Assembly: GCF_003987095.1 (NCBI RefSeq) | Contig: NZ_PIQA01000001.1 | Span: 744,001 to 808,000, forward strand | Reading direction: 5' to 3' | Length of the DNA stretch: 64,000 nucleotides | Origin: Idiomarina piscisalsi | GTDB lineage: Bacteria; Pseudomonadota; Gammaproteobacteria; Enterobacterales; Alteromonadaceae | In this document: piece after piece, positions 36,346-42,693 of the stretch | Numbering within the stretch: the first letter of the stretch is position 1 | How the letters are laid out: every line of letters starts with the position of its first letter | Translations under genes and position numbers: made by a program | The notes under the pieces: model-generated | Database searches by the model: none | What the model was told of the DNA's origin: nothing | What the model saw: only the letters and a program-made list of their open reading frames with translations

Positions 36346-36447
36346 TTTTACAATTCGTTACGCTACAATATACTTAGAAGGTCAGAAAACACAGGCCTTC
36401 CGTTGTACCTCCATGTATTAGCCGCTCCGTAGAACGAGCGGCTTTTT
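36346..36447 (+). ncRNA. Candidate short transcript with intrinsic terminator
   Basis: Plus strand: TTTACT near 36340 and TACAAT near 36364 (18-bp spacing) could start RNA near 36375. An AAGGTC/GGCCTT hairpin follows, then GCCGCTC-N8-GAGCGGC plus five T (36421-36447), a strong terminator. The next gene starts at 36470 with its own ribosome site. It may be an sRNA or an attenuator leader of that gene. Confidence 0.4.
36420..36447 (+). terminator. Intrinsic terminator upstream of the 36470 gene
   Basis: A 7-bp GC-rich stem (8 bp with the flanking A-T pair) followed by TTTTTC on the plus strand. Confidence 0.75.
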
Positions 36448-36469
36448 CTTGTCAGCAAGGAGATGAAAG

Positions 36470-36925
36470 GTGAGCGAACGAAACCCGCGCAAATACTTCA
36501 AGAAGATGTCTCTCGAAGACTATCGAAAGTTAATTAAAGATGAGCGAACTGCGCACAGTCGAATGTCTGAAATCCGTCGCAAGCATCTCGAGCGCAGGCT
36601 GATGTTTCAAGAGCGAGCCGAGTGGCGAAGAGAGCGTGATAATTACCGTTTTCTTGAAGACAATTACAAACCAATAATTCAGGATTCGGTCGTCATAATC
36701 ACTGAACTCAACTCACTTGAATTCAAGGACTTTCCTGAGTTCTACCACGCTGCGATTAAGCATTTAAACGCAGTCGTTGCTGACAAGAGAAGAGAGCCGA
36801 AAGTTAGAGCAAGCGCGATGATTGCACTTGGGCGTAGTAGTTATTTCAACTTGCAAGCAAGGGCGATGTTTAAAGTGATGTATGCTATAGATTACGCACG
36901 AGAGACCTCTAAGGGCCTTGAATAG
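36470..36925 (+). CDS. Plus-strand phage protein, unknown
   Basis: A 151-residue basic, helical protein from a GTG at 36470 (AAGGAG 7 nt upstream). The first 60 residues are rich in Arg/Lys/Glu (SEIRRKHLERRLMFQERAEWRRERDNY), suggesting RNA or DNA contact or a coil; the rest is a compact helical domain. It runs against all its neighbours, right after a terminator. No family recognised. Confidence 0.6.
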   Translation: MSERNPRKYFKKMSLEDYRKLIKDERTAHSRMSEIRRKHLERRLMFQERAEWRRERDNYRFLEDNYKPIIQDSVVIITELNSLEFKDFPEFYHAAIKHLNAVVADKRREPKVRASAMIALGRSSYFNLQARAMFKVMYAIDYARETSKGLE

Positions 36926-36972
36926 TACAATTATAGCGTAACGAGGGTTATTTGGTTGCTGGCAAAGAAAAA

Positions 36973-36989
36973 CCCGGCATTGCGCCGGG
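36973..36989 (-). terminator. Terminator of the 37086-37250 gene
   Basis: CCCGGC-N5-GCCGGG stem followed on the minus strand by TTTTTC. Confidence 0.75.
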
Positions 36990-37008
36990 CTGGAAATTCA
37001 AAATGATA

Positions 37009-37048
37009 AAATATGAGGGTCATCAAGCCTCATATTTCTATTATAACA
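37009..37048 (-). promoter_or_regulatory. Extended -10 promoter overlapping a 10-bp-arm palindrome
   Basis: TGTTATAAT on the minus strand (37048-37040) lies next to AAATATGAGG-N9-CCTCATATTT (37009-37037), which spans the expected start point. Downstream there are only about 60 nt before the terminator at 36989-36973. It may drive a very short RNA, or the palindrome may be an operator. Confidence 0.4.
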
Positions 37049-37085
37049 AAATGGTGTTTATTTTTGTTGCAAGCACTCGAGTGCA

Positions 37086-37250
37086 TTAAAGCCTTTCCGA
37101 CTCTTCGCAAGCTTCTTTCGCTTCGAGATAGTATTGATAGAATCGAGCCCGTTCTTGGTTTCGCTTGACCGGGTCGAAGTAATCGAGCGTTGTCATTGTG
37201 ATGTTGTATGAGTAGTTGCCGTAGTCTTGGCCTTTGAATTCAATGATCAT
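37086..37250 (-). CDS. Small phage protein, unknown
   Basis: A 54-residue protein, MIIEFKGQDYGNYSYNITMTTLDYFDPVKRNQERARFYQYYLEAKEACEE..., with AAGGAGA 7 nt upstream. It has its own promoter (TTAACA-18-TATAAT, 37312-37283) and terminator, so it is a one-gene unit. Function unknown. Confidence 0.6.
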   Translation of the reverse strand: MIIEFKGQDYGNYSYNITMTTLDYFDPVKRNQERARFYQYYLEAKEACEESERL

Positions 37251-37282
37251 TGCGGTGTCTCCTTATCGATAACACCTCGATC

Positions 37283-37312
37283 ATTATATCGACAACTCAA
37301 CTAATATGTTAA
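37283..37312 (-). promoter_or_regulatory. Promoter of the 37086-37250 gene
   Basis: On the minus strand TTAACA, 18 bp, TATAAT, ending 33 nt before the ATG at 37250. Confidence 0.55.
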
Positions 37313-37338
37313 TAATTATTGCGCTATTGCAATAAAAA

Positions 37339-37359
37339 GCCCCGGGCATTGCCCGGGGC
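37339..37359 (-). terminator. Terminator of the second LexA-controlled operon
   Basis: GCCCCGGGC-N3-GCCCGGGGC stem followed on the minus strand by TTTTTATTG. Confidence 0.85.
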
Positions 37360-37381
37360 CAGTGTTTGGATGGGTAGATGC

Positions 37382-37567
37382 TTAATAGCGCTCCATCAGC
37401 GGCGGTAGCTGTCTTCGACCTGGATTGCGTATCTGAGCAGTCCTCATCATCTTGTTAGCAAGCTCACGAGTCATTCCAAAGCGAATTATTAAGTCGTGAA
37501 TAGTTGCGCTCTTGTAGTGCTTTTGAAGCCAATAGCGAGCTTTGCAGCGGGTCTTGTTGTCAATCAT
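37382..37567 (-). CDS. Small basic protein with HTH-like C-terminal half
   Basis: A 61-residue basic protein from the ATG at 37567 (GAGGA 8 nt upstream). It overlaps the end of the upstream gene by 8 nt. The stretch ATIHDLIIRFGMTRELANKMMRTAQI looks like a helix-turn-helix. Last gene of its operon. Confidence 0.5.
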   Translation of the reverse strand: MIDNKTRCKARYWLQKHYKSATIHDLIIRFGMTRELANKMMRTAQIRNPGRRQLPPLMERY

Positions 37568-38096
37568 CGTCTTCATCCTCATTTCGAGTGTCTAAAGCGA
37601 TTACCGCCTTGATTGCTGTCAAAGCATTTTCTGATACACTCAAACGCTCTCTAAGCTTGTAGAGTTCCTCGCTTTGACAGTTAACTTTTCCGCTTAAAAT
37701 CAAAGACTCTTGCTTAAAATGAGCCAACTCCTTCTCTTGCTCTTCGAACATTCTGCTAACACGACGATTCTCTAGCTCAAGATTTCGCATCTTATTGTCG
37801 TCAAAGTTCACTGAGACACCAGACTCTGTTTGATTGAAGCTAAACTGACGCTTATCGAGCTCTTTTTGAAGACGAGAGTTCTCTTTCCTTGCTAGCAATA
37901 AAGCCATCCGCATCTCTGCGTCGCTAAGCTCATCAATGCTTTTAGACTGAAGTTCTAACTCTATCTGCTTAATAGCCTGCTCTTCAGTCAAGCCTTCCTT
38001 ATCCATCAACTCTTTGTTTAGCACCAACTTGTTAGCAAAGAGCTTGTAAGAGCTGTCGAGCATATTCGAGTATTCGATTTGTAATTCAGTGTTCAT
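37560..38096 (-). CDS. Coiled-coil phage protein, unknown
   Basis: A 178-residue protein from the ATG at 38096 (GGAGG 5 nt upstream). Residues about 55-165 form a long coiled coil, and the end is acidic (NEDEDDD). Its leader and first codons match those of the 39166-39564 gene over 28 nt with one mismatch. Function unknown. Confidence 0.6.
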   Translation of the reverse strand: MNTELQIEYSNMLDSSYKLFANKLVLNKELMDKEGLTEEQAIKQIELELQSKSIDELSDAEMRMALLLARKENSRLQKELDKRQFSFNQTESGVSVNFDDNKMRNLELENRRVSRMFEEQEKELAHFKQESLILSGKVNCQSEELYKLRERLSVSENALTAIKAVIALDTRNEDEDDD

Positions 38097-38154
38097 AATT
38101 GCCTCCGTGCAAATTATTGAATTCAAGGCCGCTAAGATATGCGGCCCTTATTGA

Positions 38155-38481
38155 CTAGTCGATAAAATCCATAAAAGATATTACTTCATCCATTTCCGTG
38201 TGTGTTCCAGAGTCCGATATTGACTTCAAGGCATCGAGAGAGATGAAAAAGTATTCTCTTTTGTTGAAGAGTCCATCACTAGCAATATCGACAACAAAAT
38301 AGTAATCATCGAAGTAATCGAATCCGCCAATAATACGCAGGTCTTCATGGTTTAACTTAAGAAGTTTAATTAAACACTGAATGTAGTACCGACTTCTTTC
38401 TGAATACTTAACTCCTTTACTCATATCAAATAAAGTTTTTTTTAAATTCTCTATTAACGTGAATCGTTCCTTTAAATTCAT
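38155..38481 (-). CDS. Phage protein, unknown
   Basis: A 108-residue acidic protein from the ATG at 38481 (AAGGAGG 6-7 nt upstream), MNLKERFTLIENLKKTLFDMSKGVKYSERSRYYIQ..., ending in an acidic helix (EMDEVISFMDFID). Second gene of the LexA-box operon at 38725. No family recognised. Confidence 0.55.
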   Translation of the reverse strand: MNLKERFTLIENLKKTLFDMSKGVKYSERSRYYIQCLIKLLKLNHEDLRIIGGFDYFDDYYFVVDIASDGLFNKREYFFISLDALKSISDSGTHTEMDEVISFMDFID

Positions 38482-38537
38482 AAAACACCTCCTTGTGTTC
38501 AAGTTAAAGCCGCCACCCTGGCGGCAAGTCATTGCTA

Positions 38538-38666
38538 TCAACCAAACCGGGCGAAGCCGGCAATCATTGCGAACAAGAAGAACAGTAGCATTACGCCAAT
38601 TGCTCCGAAGAAAAGCCCGAATATCGAGCTTGTGATGTTCCAGATTTTGTCTTTTGCTTTAGCCAT
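38538..38666 (-). CDS. Small membrane protein, first gene behind a LexA box
   Basis: A 42-residue protein, MAKAKDKIWN then one hydrophobic segment of about 25 residues. AAGGAGG lies upstream of the ATG. It starts 44 nt after the LexA box at 38710-38725, so it would be made on DNA damage. Resembles SOS-induced small membrane toxins in size and control, but this is only an analogy. Confidence 0.55.
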   Translation of the reverse strand: MAKAKDKIWNITSSIFGLFFGAIGVMLLFFLFAMIAGFARFG

Positions 38667-38709
38667 ATCAGCACCTCCTTGTGCTTGCTAACAACACACA
38701 TATCAACCA

Positions 38710-38729
38710 CTGTTGATATATACAGTATA
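38710..38729 (-). promoter_or_regulatory. LexA (SOS) box overlapping promoter of the 38666 operon
   Basis: CTGTTGATATATACAG (38710-38725) fits CTGT-N8-ACAG, flanked by A and TA. A TGTTATACT extended -10 (minus) overlaps its edge, so LexA would block transcription of the genes from 38666 to 37382. Confidence 0.8.
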
Positions 38730-38789
38730 ACACGCAACTGGTTAAATAGTCTCCATTGAATTCAAAAATAAATAACCCTATAAAACGAC

Positions 38790-38815
38790 GAAAGCCCCGA
38801 TAATTCGGGGCTTTC
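38790..38815 (-). terminator. Terminator of the first LexA-controlled operon
   Basis: An 11-bp GAAAGCCCCGA/TCGGGGCTTTC stem just after the 38823-39116 gene. The near-symmetrical ends suit both directions. Confidence 0.8.
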
Positions 38816-38822
38816 TATTCAA

Positions 38823-39116
38823 CTAGGCTTTTGTTGATTCGTTTTCAATTCTTGAAAACAAGGACCTGATTGCGTCGCTGTTGTTAGTGAGTACATCGAC
38901 GAAGTTAATCTTTTCGTACACTGTGAAGAAGCGATTCGATATGAGTGCGCAAACTTCGATCTCACCGCCCTCGTCATCAACCTCTCTGAGATTCACTGCG
39001 ACGATATGATAGCTACTGCCATCTTCTTTCGTCATTGAATTCAAAGCCAGCTCAATACCTTTTCGAGACATCTCAGCGAGAGAAGTATTCTTAATGTCGT
39101 TGTTTAAGTTATCCAT
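38823..39116 (-). CDS. Phage protein, unknown
   Basis: A 97-residue acidic protein (MDNLNNDIKNTSLAEMSRKGIELALNSM...) with a beta-rich centre (SSYHIVAVNLREVDDEGGEIEVCALI). CGGAGG precedes the ATG. Last gene of the LexA-box operon starting at 40293. Function unknown. Confidence 0.55.
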   Translation of the reverse strand: MDNLNNDIKNTSLAEMSRKGIELALNSMTKEDGSSYHIVAVNLREVDDEGGEIEVCALISNRFFTVYEKINFVDVLTNNSDAIRSLFSRIENESTKA

Positions 39117-39165
39117 AACTACCTCCGTGTTTAAAATAAGCCGGCCACCAGGCCGGCGATTGTTA

Positions 39166-39564
39166 TTACTGATGAATATGACGAACTGATGTTGCGTTGA
39201 TAGTGTTTGCTACTCGTGCATCAAGATCTCTTTCAGCCCGCGCTGCTTCAATCGCTTTGATGTACTCTTCAACTTTATGATTAACAGTATTGCTAGCAAT
39301 ATCTTTAACCACACTATCAATTCTGCGAGGACCGACGAAGTATTGATTTAAGTGCGATAATTTTTCAACGTTAAATCCAGTTGCCTGAACTCCATACTCT
39401 GTGTGCTTGATGCAGAAACCCACCTTATGATCTTTAAAAAGATTATCTTCATTGCTAACAACGACTTGAATAGCAGTTAAGTACTTATCAGCAAGCTCAA
39501 AGTCTTTTAGATGAGCTTTTAGATTGTCGAGATGTTGTAAGAAGTACTGTAATTCATTGTTCAT
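39166..39564 (-). CDS. Phage protein, unknown
   Basis: A 132-residue protein from the ATG at 39564 (CGGAGG 5 nt upstream), MNNELQYFLQHLDNLKAHLKDFELADKYLTAIQVVV.... The longer open frame upstream is not supported. Its leader is a near-copy of the leader at 38096. Third gene of the LexA-box operon. Confidence 0.55.
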   Translation of the reverse strand: MNNELQYFLQHLDNLKAHLKDFELADKYLTAIQVVVSNEDNLFKDHKVGFCIKHTEYGVQATGFNVEKLSHLNQYFVGPRRIDSVVKDIASNTVNHKVEEYIKAIEAARAERDLDARVANTINATSVRHIHQ

Positions 39565-39619
39565 AATTGCCTCCGTTTCGTTTTTAAAACCGGCCATCCT
39601 TGGCCGGCGGTTCTTGTTT

Positions 39620-39985
39620 TCAAACTCTAAGCTCTCGCAAGACACGAGTGCTAAAGCTTTCAACAATCTCTTTCCATCCGAACCTCTTGCTCTTGACGAC
39701 AAGAAAGCCGTCGCTTAAAAGATTCAGGATGTCGTCATCAGTAATTGATGACAGTCCATATTTTGATTTCTTGCTTGCAAGTTCGGCAGCTGCAGCAAAC
39801 GATGCATCATTAAATCGAACCTCCAACCCATTCTCGAAACTTGCCTTCCACTTACAGTATCCAGTTTCTTCGATCTGGGCTTTCTGAAGACCTTTATCTT
39901 GAAAGCAATCAAATACCATTTCGCAGTTATCACGATCGATATCTGAGCGACATAAGAAATTGAAGTCAAAAGTTGCAGTATTCAT
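39620..39985 (-). CDS. Phage protein, unknown
   Basis: A 121-residue protein (MNTATFDFNFLCRSDIDRDNCEMVFDCFQDKGLQKAQIEETGYCKWKASFENGLEVRF...). Its ATG overlaps the upstream stop by 1 nt and has GGAGG upstream. Second gene of the LexA-box operon. No motif recognised. Confidence 0.55.
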   Translation of the reverse strand: MNTATFDFNFLCRSDIDRDNCEMVFDCFQDKGLQKAQIEETGYCKWKASFENGLEVRFNDASFAAAAELASKKSKYGLSSITDDDILNLLSDGFLVVKSKRFGWKEIVESFSTRVLRELRV

Positions 39986-40293
39986 TACAGCACCTCCAAA
40001 TCTTCAGTTTCTACACCAGCTTTCTGAGCAACTTTTCTAGCATTTTCTTTTCGATTGAATTCAATCACTCGAAGAGCTGCATCAAGTATCCGCGATGCAA
40101 GTACATCATCGCTCGTATCCTGTGCGTCTGTGAAGCAGATATTGATTACTCTCTTGTCAGCAAAGTCGTCTATTACCGACGCTTCTACGTACAAAGCGGT
40201 AGATTGCTGAGTTGTGTTTTTGCTTGCTCGCAAGACTGAGATATTGAAGTCTTGAGTAAGCTGATGAGCTTTTTGTTGAAGTTCTGTTTTCAT
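39985..40293 (-). CDS. First gene of a LexA-controlled operon, antirepressor candidate
   Basis: A 102-residue protein from the ATG at 40293 (AGGAGG 5 nt upstream), MKTELQQKAHQLTQDFNISVLRASKNTTQQSTALYVEASVIDDFADKRVINICFTDAQDT.... It lies directly behind the best LexA box in the window. Since the CI-type repressor shows no self-cleavage motif, an SOS-induced antirepressor would be expected, and this gene is the first candidate by position. Sequence gives no direct support for the function. Confidence 0.5.
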   Translation of the reverse strand: MKTELQQKAHQLTQDFNISVLRASKNTTQQSTALYVEASVIDDFADKRVINICFTDAQDTSDDVLASRILDAALRVIEFNRKENARKVAQKAGVETEDLEVL

Positions 40294-40347
40294 AGTGCAC
40301 CTCCTGTGCTTGCTTTCAAAGATGCGCCACCCTGGCGCCCAATACAT

Positions 40348-40369
40348 TACTGTATATATAAACAGTATA
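40348..40369 (-). promoter_or_regulatory. LexA (SOS) box of the 40293 operon
   Basis: TACTGTATATATAAACAGTA (40348-40367) is nearly the E. coli consensus SOS box, with 6-bp perfect arms. A TATACT -10 (minus, 40369-40364) overlaps it. It lies 55 nt before the ATG at 40293. Confidence 0.88.
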
Positions 40370-40434
40370 GCGTGACTAAACCCTGTTTGTCTTGATTGAA
40401 TTTTAAATTTTATAACCGTATAGAAAATAGAAAA

Positions 40435-40450
40435 CCCGGCGTGTGCCGGG
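40435..40450 (-). terminator. Terminator after the small terminase gene
   Basis: CCCGGC-N4-GCCGGG followed on the minus strand by TTTTCTATTTT. Confidence 0.75.
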
Positions 40451-40485
40451 CTTTAAAAGGTTAGATTACCAACTGATCCGACCAG

Positions 40486-40971
40486 TTAATCAGTATCTAA
40501 GTCATCAGGCAGCGGTATGTTCGATGTGTAGAGCTTTTGATTTGTGTTGACGTCAAGTTTTTCCGGACTGTCGATACCCAGCAGCTTGCGCCTGCTTTCG
40601 TTAATCTTGATACCGCGATCTAAAGCTTGATAGCGAATCTTTCGGTCTTCTTGAGAGAAGTCTGGTGCTACTTTTGAGTACATATATTCGAGTTCAAGTA
40701 AGCTTTGGTCGAGAAGCTTGTCAGCAAGTTCGTGACGACGTTCAAATGAGCCTTCGTACTCTTCGTCTATCCATTTGCGCACAGTCTCGTGAGAGACGCC
40801 CAGGGCCTTGCCAATTGCCCGCAAGTTCATACCCTGCAAGCGCAATTCTAATGCCTGTTCCTTTTGGTCTTCACGCTTTAAATCATTAGCTGCGCGTTTG
40901 CCTTTTAGCCTCGCAGGCTTTTTGTTTGCTCTAGATTTAAGCTCTTTTTGTTCTGTTGCTTTTTTAGTCAT
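40486..40971 (-). CDS. Terminase small subunit candidate
   Basis: A 161-residue protein with a basic Lys-rich N-terminus (about 1-35), a helix-turn-helix (QALELRLQGMNLRAIGKALGVSHETVRKWIDEE, about 38-71) and a helical oligomerisation part containing RYQALDRGIKINESRRKLLGIDSPEKLDV, a typical end of small terminases. It would recognise the packaging site. ACAAGGAAGG precedes the ATG. Closest alternative: a transcription regulator. Confidence 0.7.
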   Translation of the reverse strand: MTKKATEQKELKSRANKKPARLKGKRAANDLKREDQKEQALELRLQGMNLRAIGKALGVSHETVRKWIDEEYEGSFERRHELADKLLDQSLLELEYMYSKVAPDFSQEDRKIRYQALDRGIKINESRRKLLGIDSPEKLDVNTNQKLYTSNIPLPDDLDTD

Positions 40972-41027
40972 TAGTCAACCTTCCTTGTTGTCAATGAGTA
41001 AGAGTGTTTTGGAGTTATGCGGGGTAA

Positions 41028-41411
41028 TTAGTTGTAGCGCTTGAATTCAACGATTTCGCAGCGAACCTGTAGTTGTTTTTGCGAGCAAGTGAGTCGAGGT
41101 GTATCGATGCCCGGGGCAATAAAATGCGGGTCCGGCTTAAGGCCTTTTGAGTGAAGTTTTTCGGTAAGATAATCGACGCAAACATCGTGTTCTTCGAGTT
41201 GCTCGAGATAATGTCGAACTGCGAATTTAAGCGCTGGTTTTAATCTGTAAAAACTAGGGTCGTAATCCAGATCCTCAGATTTAGGTTTTGATGTAGTTGG
41301 TGTGAGCGACTGATAGTCGCTTTCGAAATACTTCTTACGTATCTCAGCAGCTGTTGCAGCTTTAAACGCCCTGTCTTTGATTTCTAGAGCTAGTTTTACG
41401 CACTTAAGCAT
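41028..41411 (-). CDS. Phage protein, unknown
   Basis: A 127-residue basic protein (MLKCVKLALEIKDRAFKAATAAEIRKKYFE...). It overlaps the nuclease gene by 16 nt. The stretch SFYRLKPALKFAVRHYLEQLEEHDVCVDYLTEKL is helical. No family recognised. Confidence 0.55.
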   Translation of the reverse strand: MLKCVKLALEIKDRAFKAATAAEIRKKYFESDYQSLTPTTSKPKSEDLDYDPSFYRLKPALKFAVRHYLEQLEEHDVCVDYLTEKLHSKGLKPDPHFIAPGIDTPRLTCSQKQLQVRCEIVEFKRYN

Positions 41412-41803
41412 TCCTTAGCTCCTAAACCCTGATAAAGCCGGCAGAAGGCTTCTAGGCTTATTTCAGCAGTTGAATCGAATGCGCAAATGCCCGAGTCTTG
41501 AGTTGCTATGAAGTTGATCGGAACAATGAATTTCCAGGGCCGGCGGCTTTGACGATAAGCCAATACCGGTGCTTTCTCATCGATCTCTGCTTGTTCGCAA
41601 GTTTGCCCCCACCAAGTCTTTAACGCTAATGTTTCGTGTCTTTTGACTTCAAGAGAGACGTGTTCGAGATCGACAGTGTCAGCGCCGCCATTTCGAGTTT
41701 GTTCTAAGTTGCGTGTGATTTCCTGGCCCAGGATCTCTGAAAGCTTTTTAAACAACTCACGCTCAGCTGCCGCGCCCTTATTTCTACTCCTACGTCCGCT
41801 CAT
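41396..41803 (-). CDS. PDDEXK-type nuclease / resolvase-like protein
   Basis: A 135-residue protein with RRSRNKGAAAERELFKKLSEILG (catalytic-type Glu in ERE), then GGADTVDLEHVSLEVKRHE, which fits the D...(E)xK core of PDDEXK enzymes, and PWKFIVPINFI. Similar small nucleases occur in early regions of many siphophages. Start overlaps the upstream stop by 1 nt. Confidence 0.6.
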   Translation of the reverse strand: MSGRRSRNKGAAAERELFKKLSEILGQEITRNLEQTRNGGADTVDLEHVSLEVKRHETLALKTWWGQTCEQAEIDEKAPVLAYRQSRRPWKFIVPINFIATQDSGICAFDSTAEISLEAFCRLYQGLGAKECLSA

Positions 41804-42249
41804 TACGCTACCCTCGCGTTAGCAGTTTTAAAAAGAAGTTCGGGTGTGCTTTCGCTATACTTCTCGATGAAGTTCAGAAGCTTCTGTTCGAGCTGGACTG
41901 AATTAAGCCCAGTTTTGTAGCAGTAGTCTTGAATTGCAGGGTGAACTCGAAGCATTCGATAGAAAGACAAAACATCTACTTCGCACAACATCAAGTGTTC
42001 TAAAGTGAAAGTTGAAAGCAGGTATCGAGCTGAAGAGAAGGTAGTCTTCTCTGCTTTAACGATACGCTTAAATGCGTCTTTTTTACTACCATTCTCAATA
42101 CGCTGCTTAACTCGACGCTCAGCATCGAGATCTCGAATTGCTGTTTTTACTGAATTGGTGAAAAGTTTGAATAAGCGCTGTGCCGACTTCTCGTTAATAG
42201 TCTCACGCTCATCAACTTTATTAATTAAGAATTCCTCGATCGTCTTCAT
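41803..42249 (-). CDS. Phage early protein, unknown
   Basis: A 148-residue helical protein (MKTIEEFLINKVDERETINEKSAQRLFKLFTNSVKTAIRDLDAERRVKQRIENGSKKDAFKRIVKAEK...). First gene of the 42249-40486 operon. Start has only a short ribosome site (GGAGTAATTAAA). No family recognised. Confidence 0.55.
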   Translation of the reverse strand: MKTIEEFLINKVDERETINEKSAQRLFKLFTNSVKTAIRDLDAERRVKQRIENGSKKDAFKRIVKAEKTTFSSARYLLSTFTLEHLMLCEVDVLSFYRMLRVHPAIQDYCYKTGLNSVQLEQKLLNFIEKYSESTPELLFKTANARVA

Positions 42250-42285
42250 TTTAATTACTCCGCAAATCCATTTGCATATGAAGTA

Positions 42286-42312
42286 ATTATAACATAACCG
42301 GACTTATCCGGT
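42286..42312 (-). promoter_or_regulatory. Promoter of the 42249 operon with palindromic operator
   Basis: TGTTATAAT (42294-42286, minus) is an extended -10. ACCGGACTTATCCGGT (42297-42312), a perfect 6-bp-arm palindrome, sits directly upstream where -35 contacts would be, so it is an operator candidate. A second palindrome, GCAAATCCATTTGC (42262-42275), lies in the leader. Confidence 0.55.
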
Positions 42313-42360
42313 CTTCATTGAAATAAAAATTAAATAACCATATAAAATAAAAACCATACG

Positions 42361-42444
42361 ATTATTTAGTGGAAAATCAAGCGGATTTAAGGAAAATTTA
42401 AGCCTTATTTTTTTCTTAAATGATTAGGAATCTCACTAAATAAT
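42361..42444 (-). repeat. 84-bp element with perfect 11-bp terminal inverted repeats, copy 2
   Basis: ATTATTTAGTG and CACTAAATAAT bound an A/T-rich interior. It is an inverted copy of 34663-34746, same length, no gaps. It lies in the 444-bp gap between the repressor and the 42249 operon; apart from this module and the operon promoter I see nothing else certain there. Confidence 0.85.
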
Positions 42445-42482
42445 TATATAGTTTGGCGGTATTTAGCGAGCTTCAGAAGAAT

Positions 42483-42525
42483 TATATATGGTTCGGTATA
42501 TTTCGCGCATACCCCTAAGAAAGAG
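42483..42525 (-). repeat. 43-bp arm of the inverted module, copy 2
   Basis: Inverted copy of 34581-34623 (40/43 identical), 38 bp from the 84-bp element, so the two-part layout is kept in both copies. Confidence 0.85.
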
Positions 42526-42693
42526 AAAGAAAAATAGAAACTAAATTAACAGTATTTTAACAAACTGAGTTTTTGAAAAAATGGCGTCTTTTTGTTTTTC
42601 TTACTGAGCATTTCGCTACGCTCAATGCGAGTGTTTTGAAGTGAAGAATCCAGCCACATCTCTAATCAAAAACCTCGTGAGCGAAGCGAACCA

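Noticed and set aside
34663-42444. The 84-bp elements as MITEs or insertion-sequence remnants
   Set aside because: No target-site duplication was found, and the conserved 43-bp arm outside the terminal repeats does not fit a transposed unit. Kept as a regulatory/recombination module.
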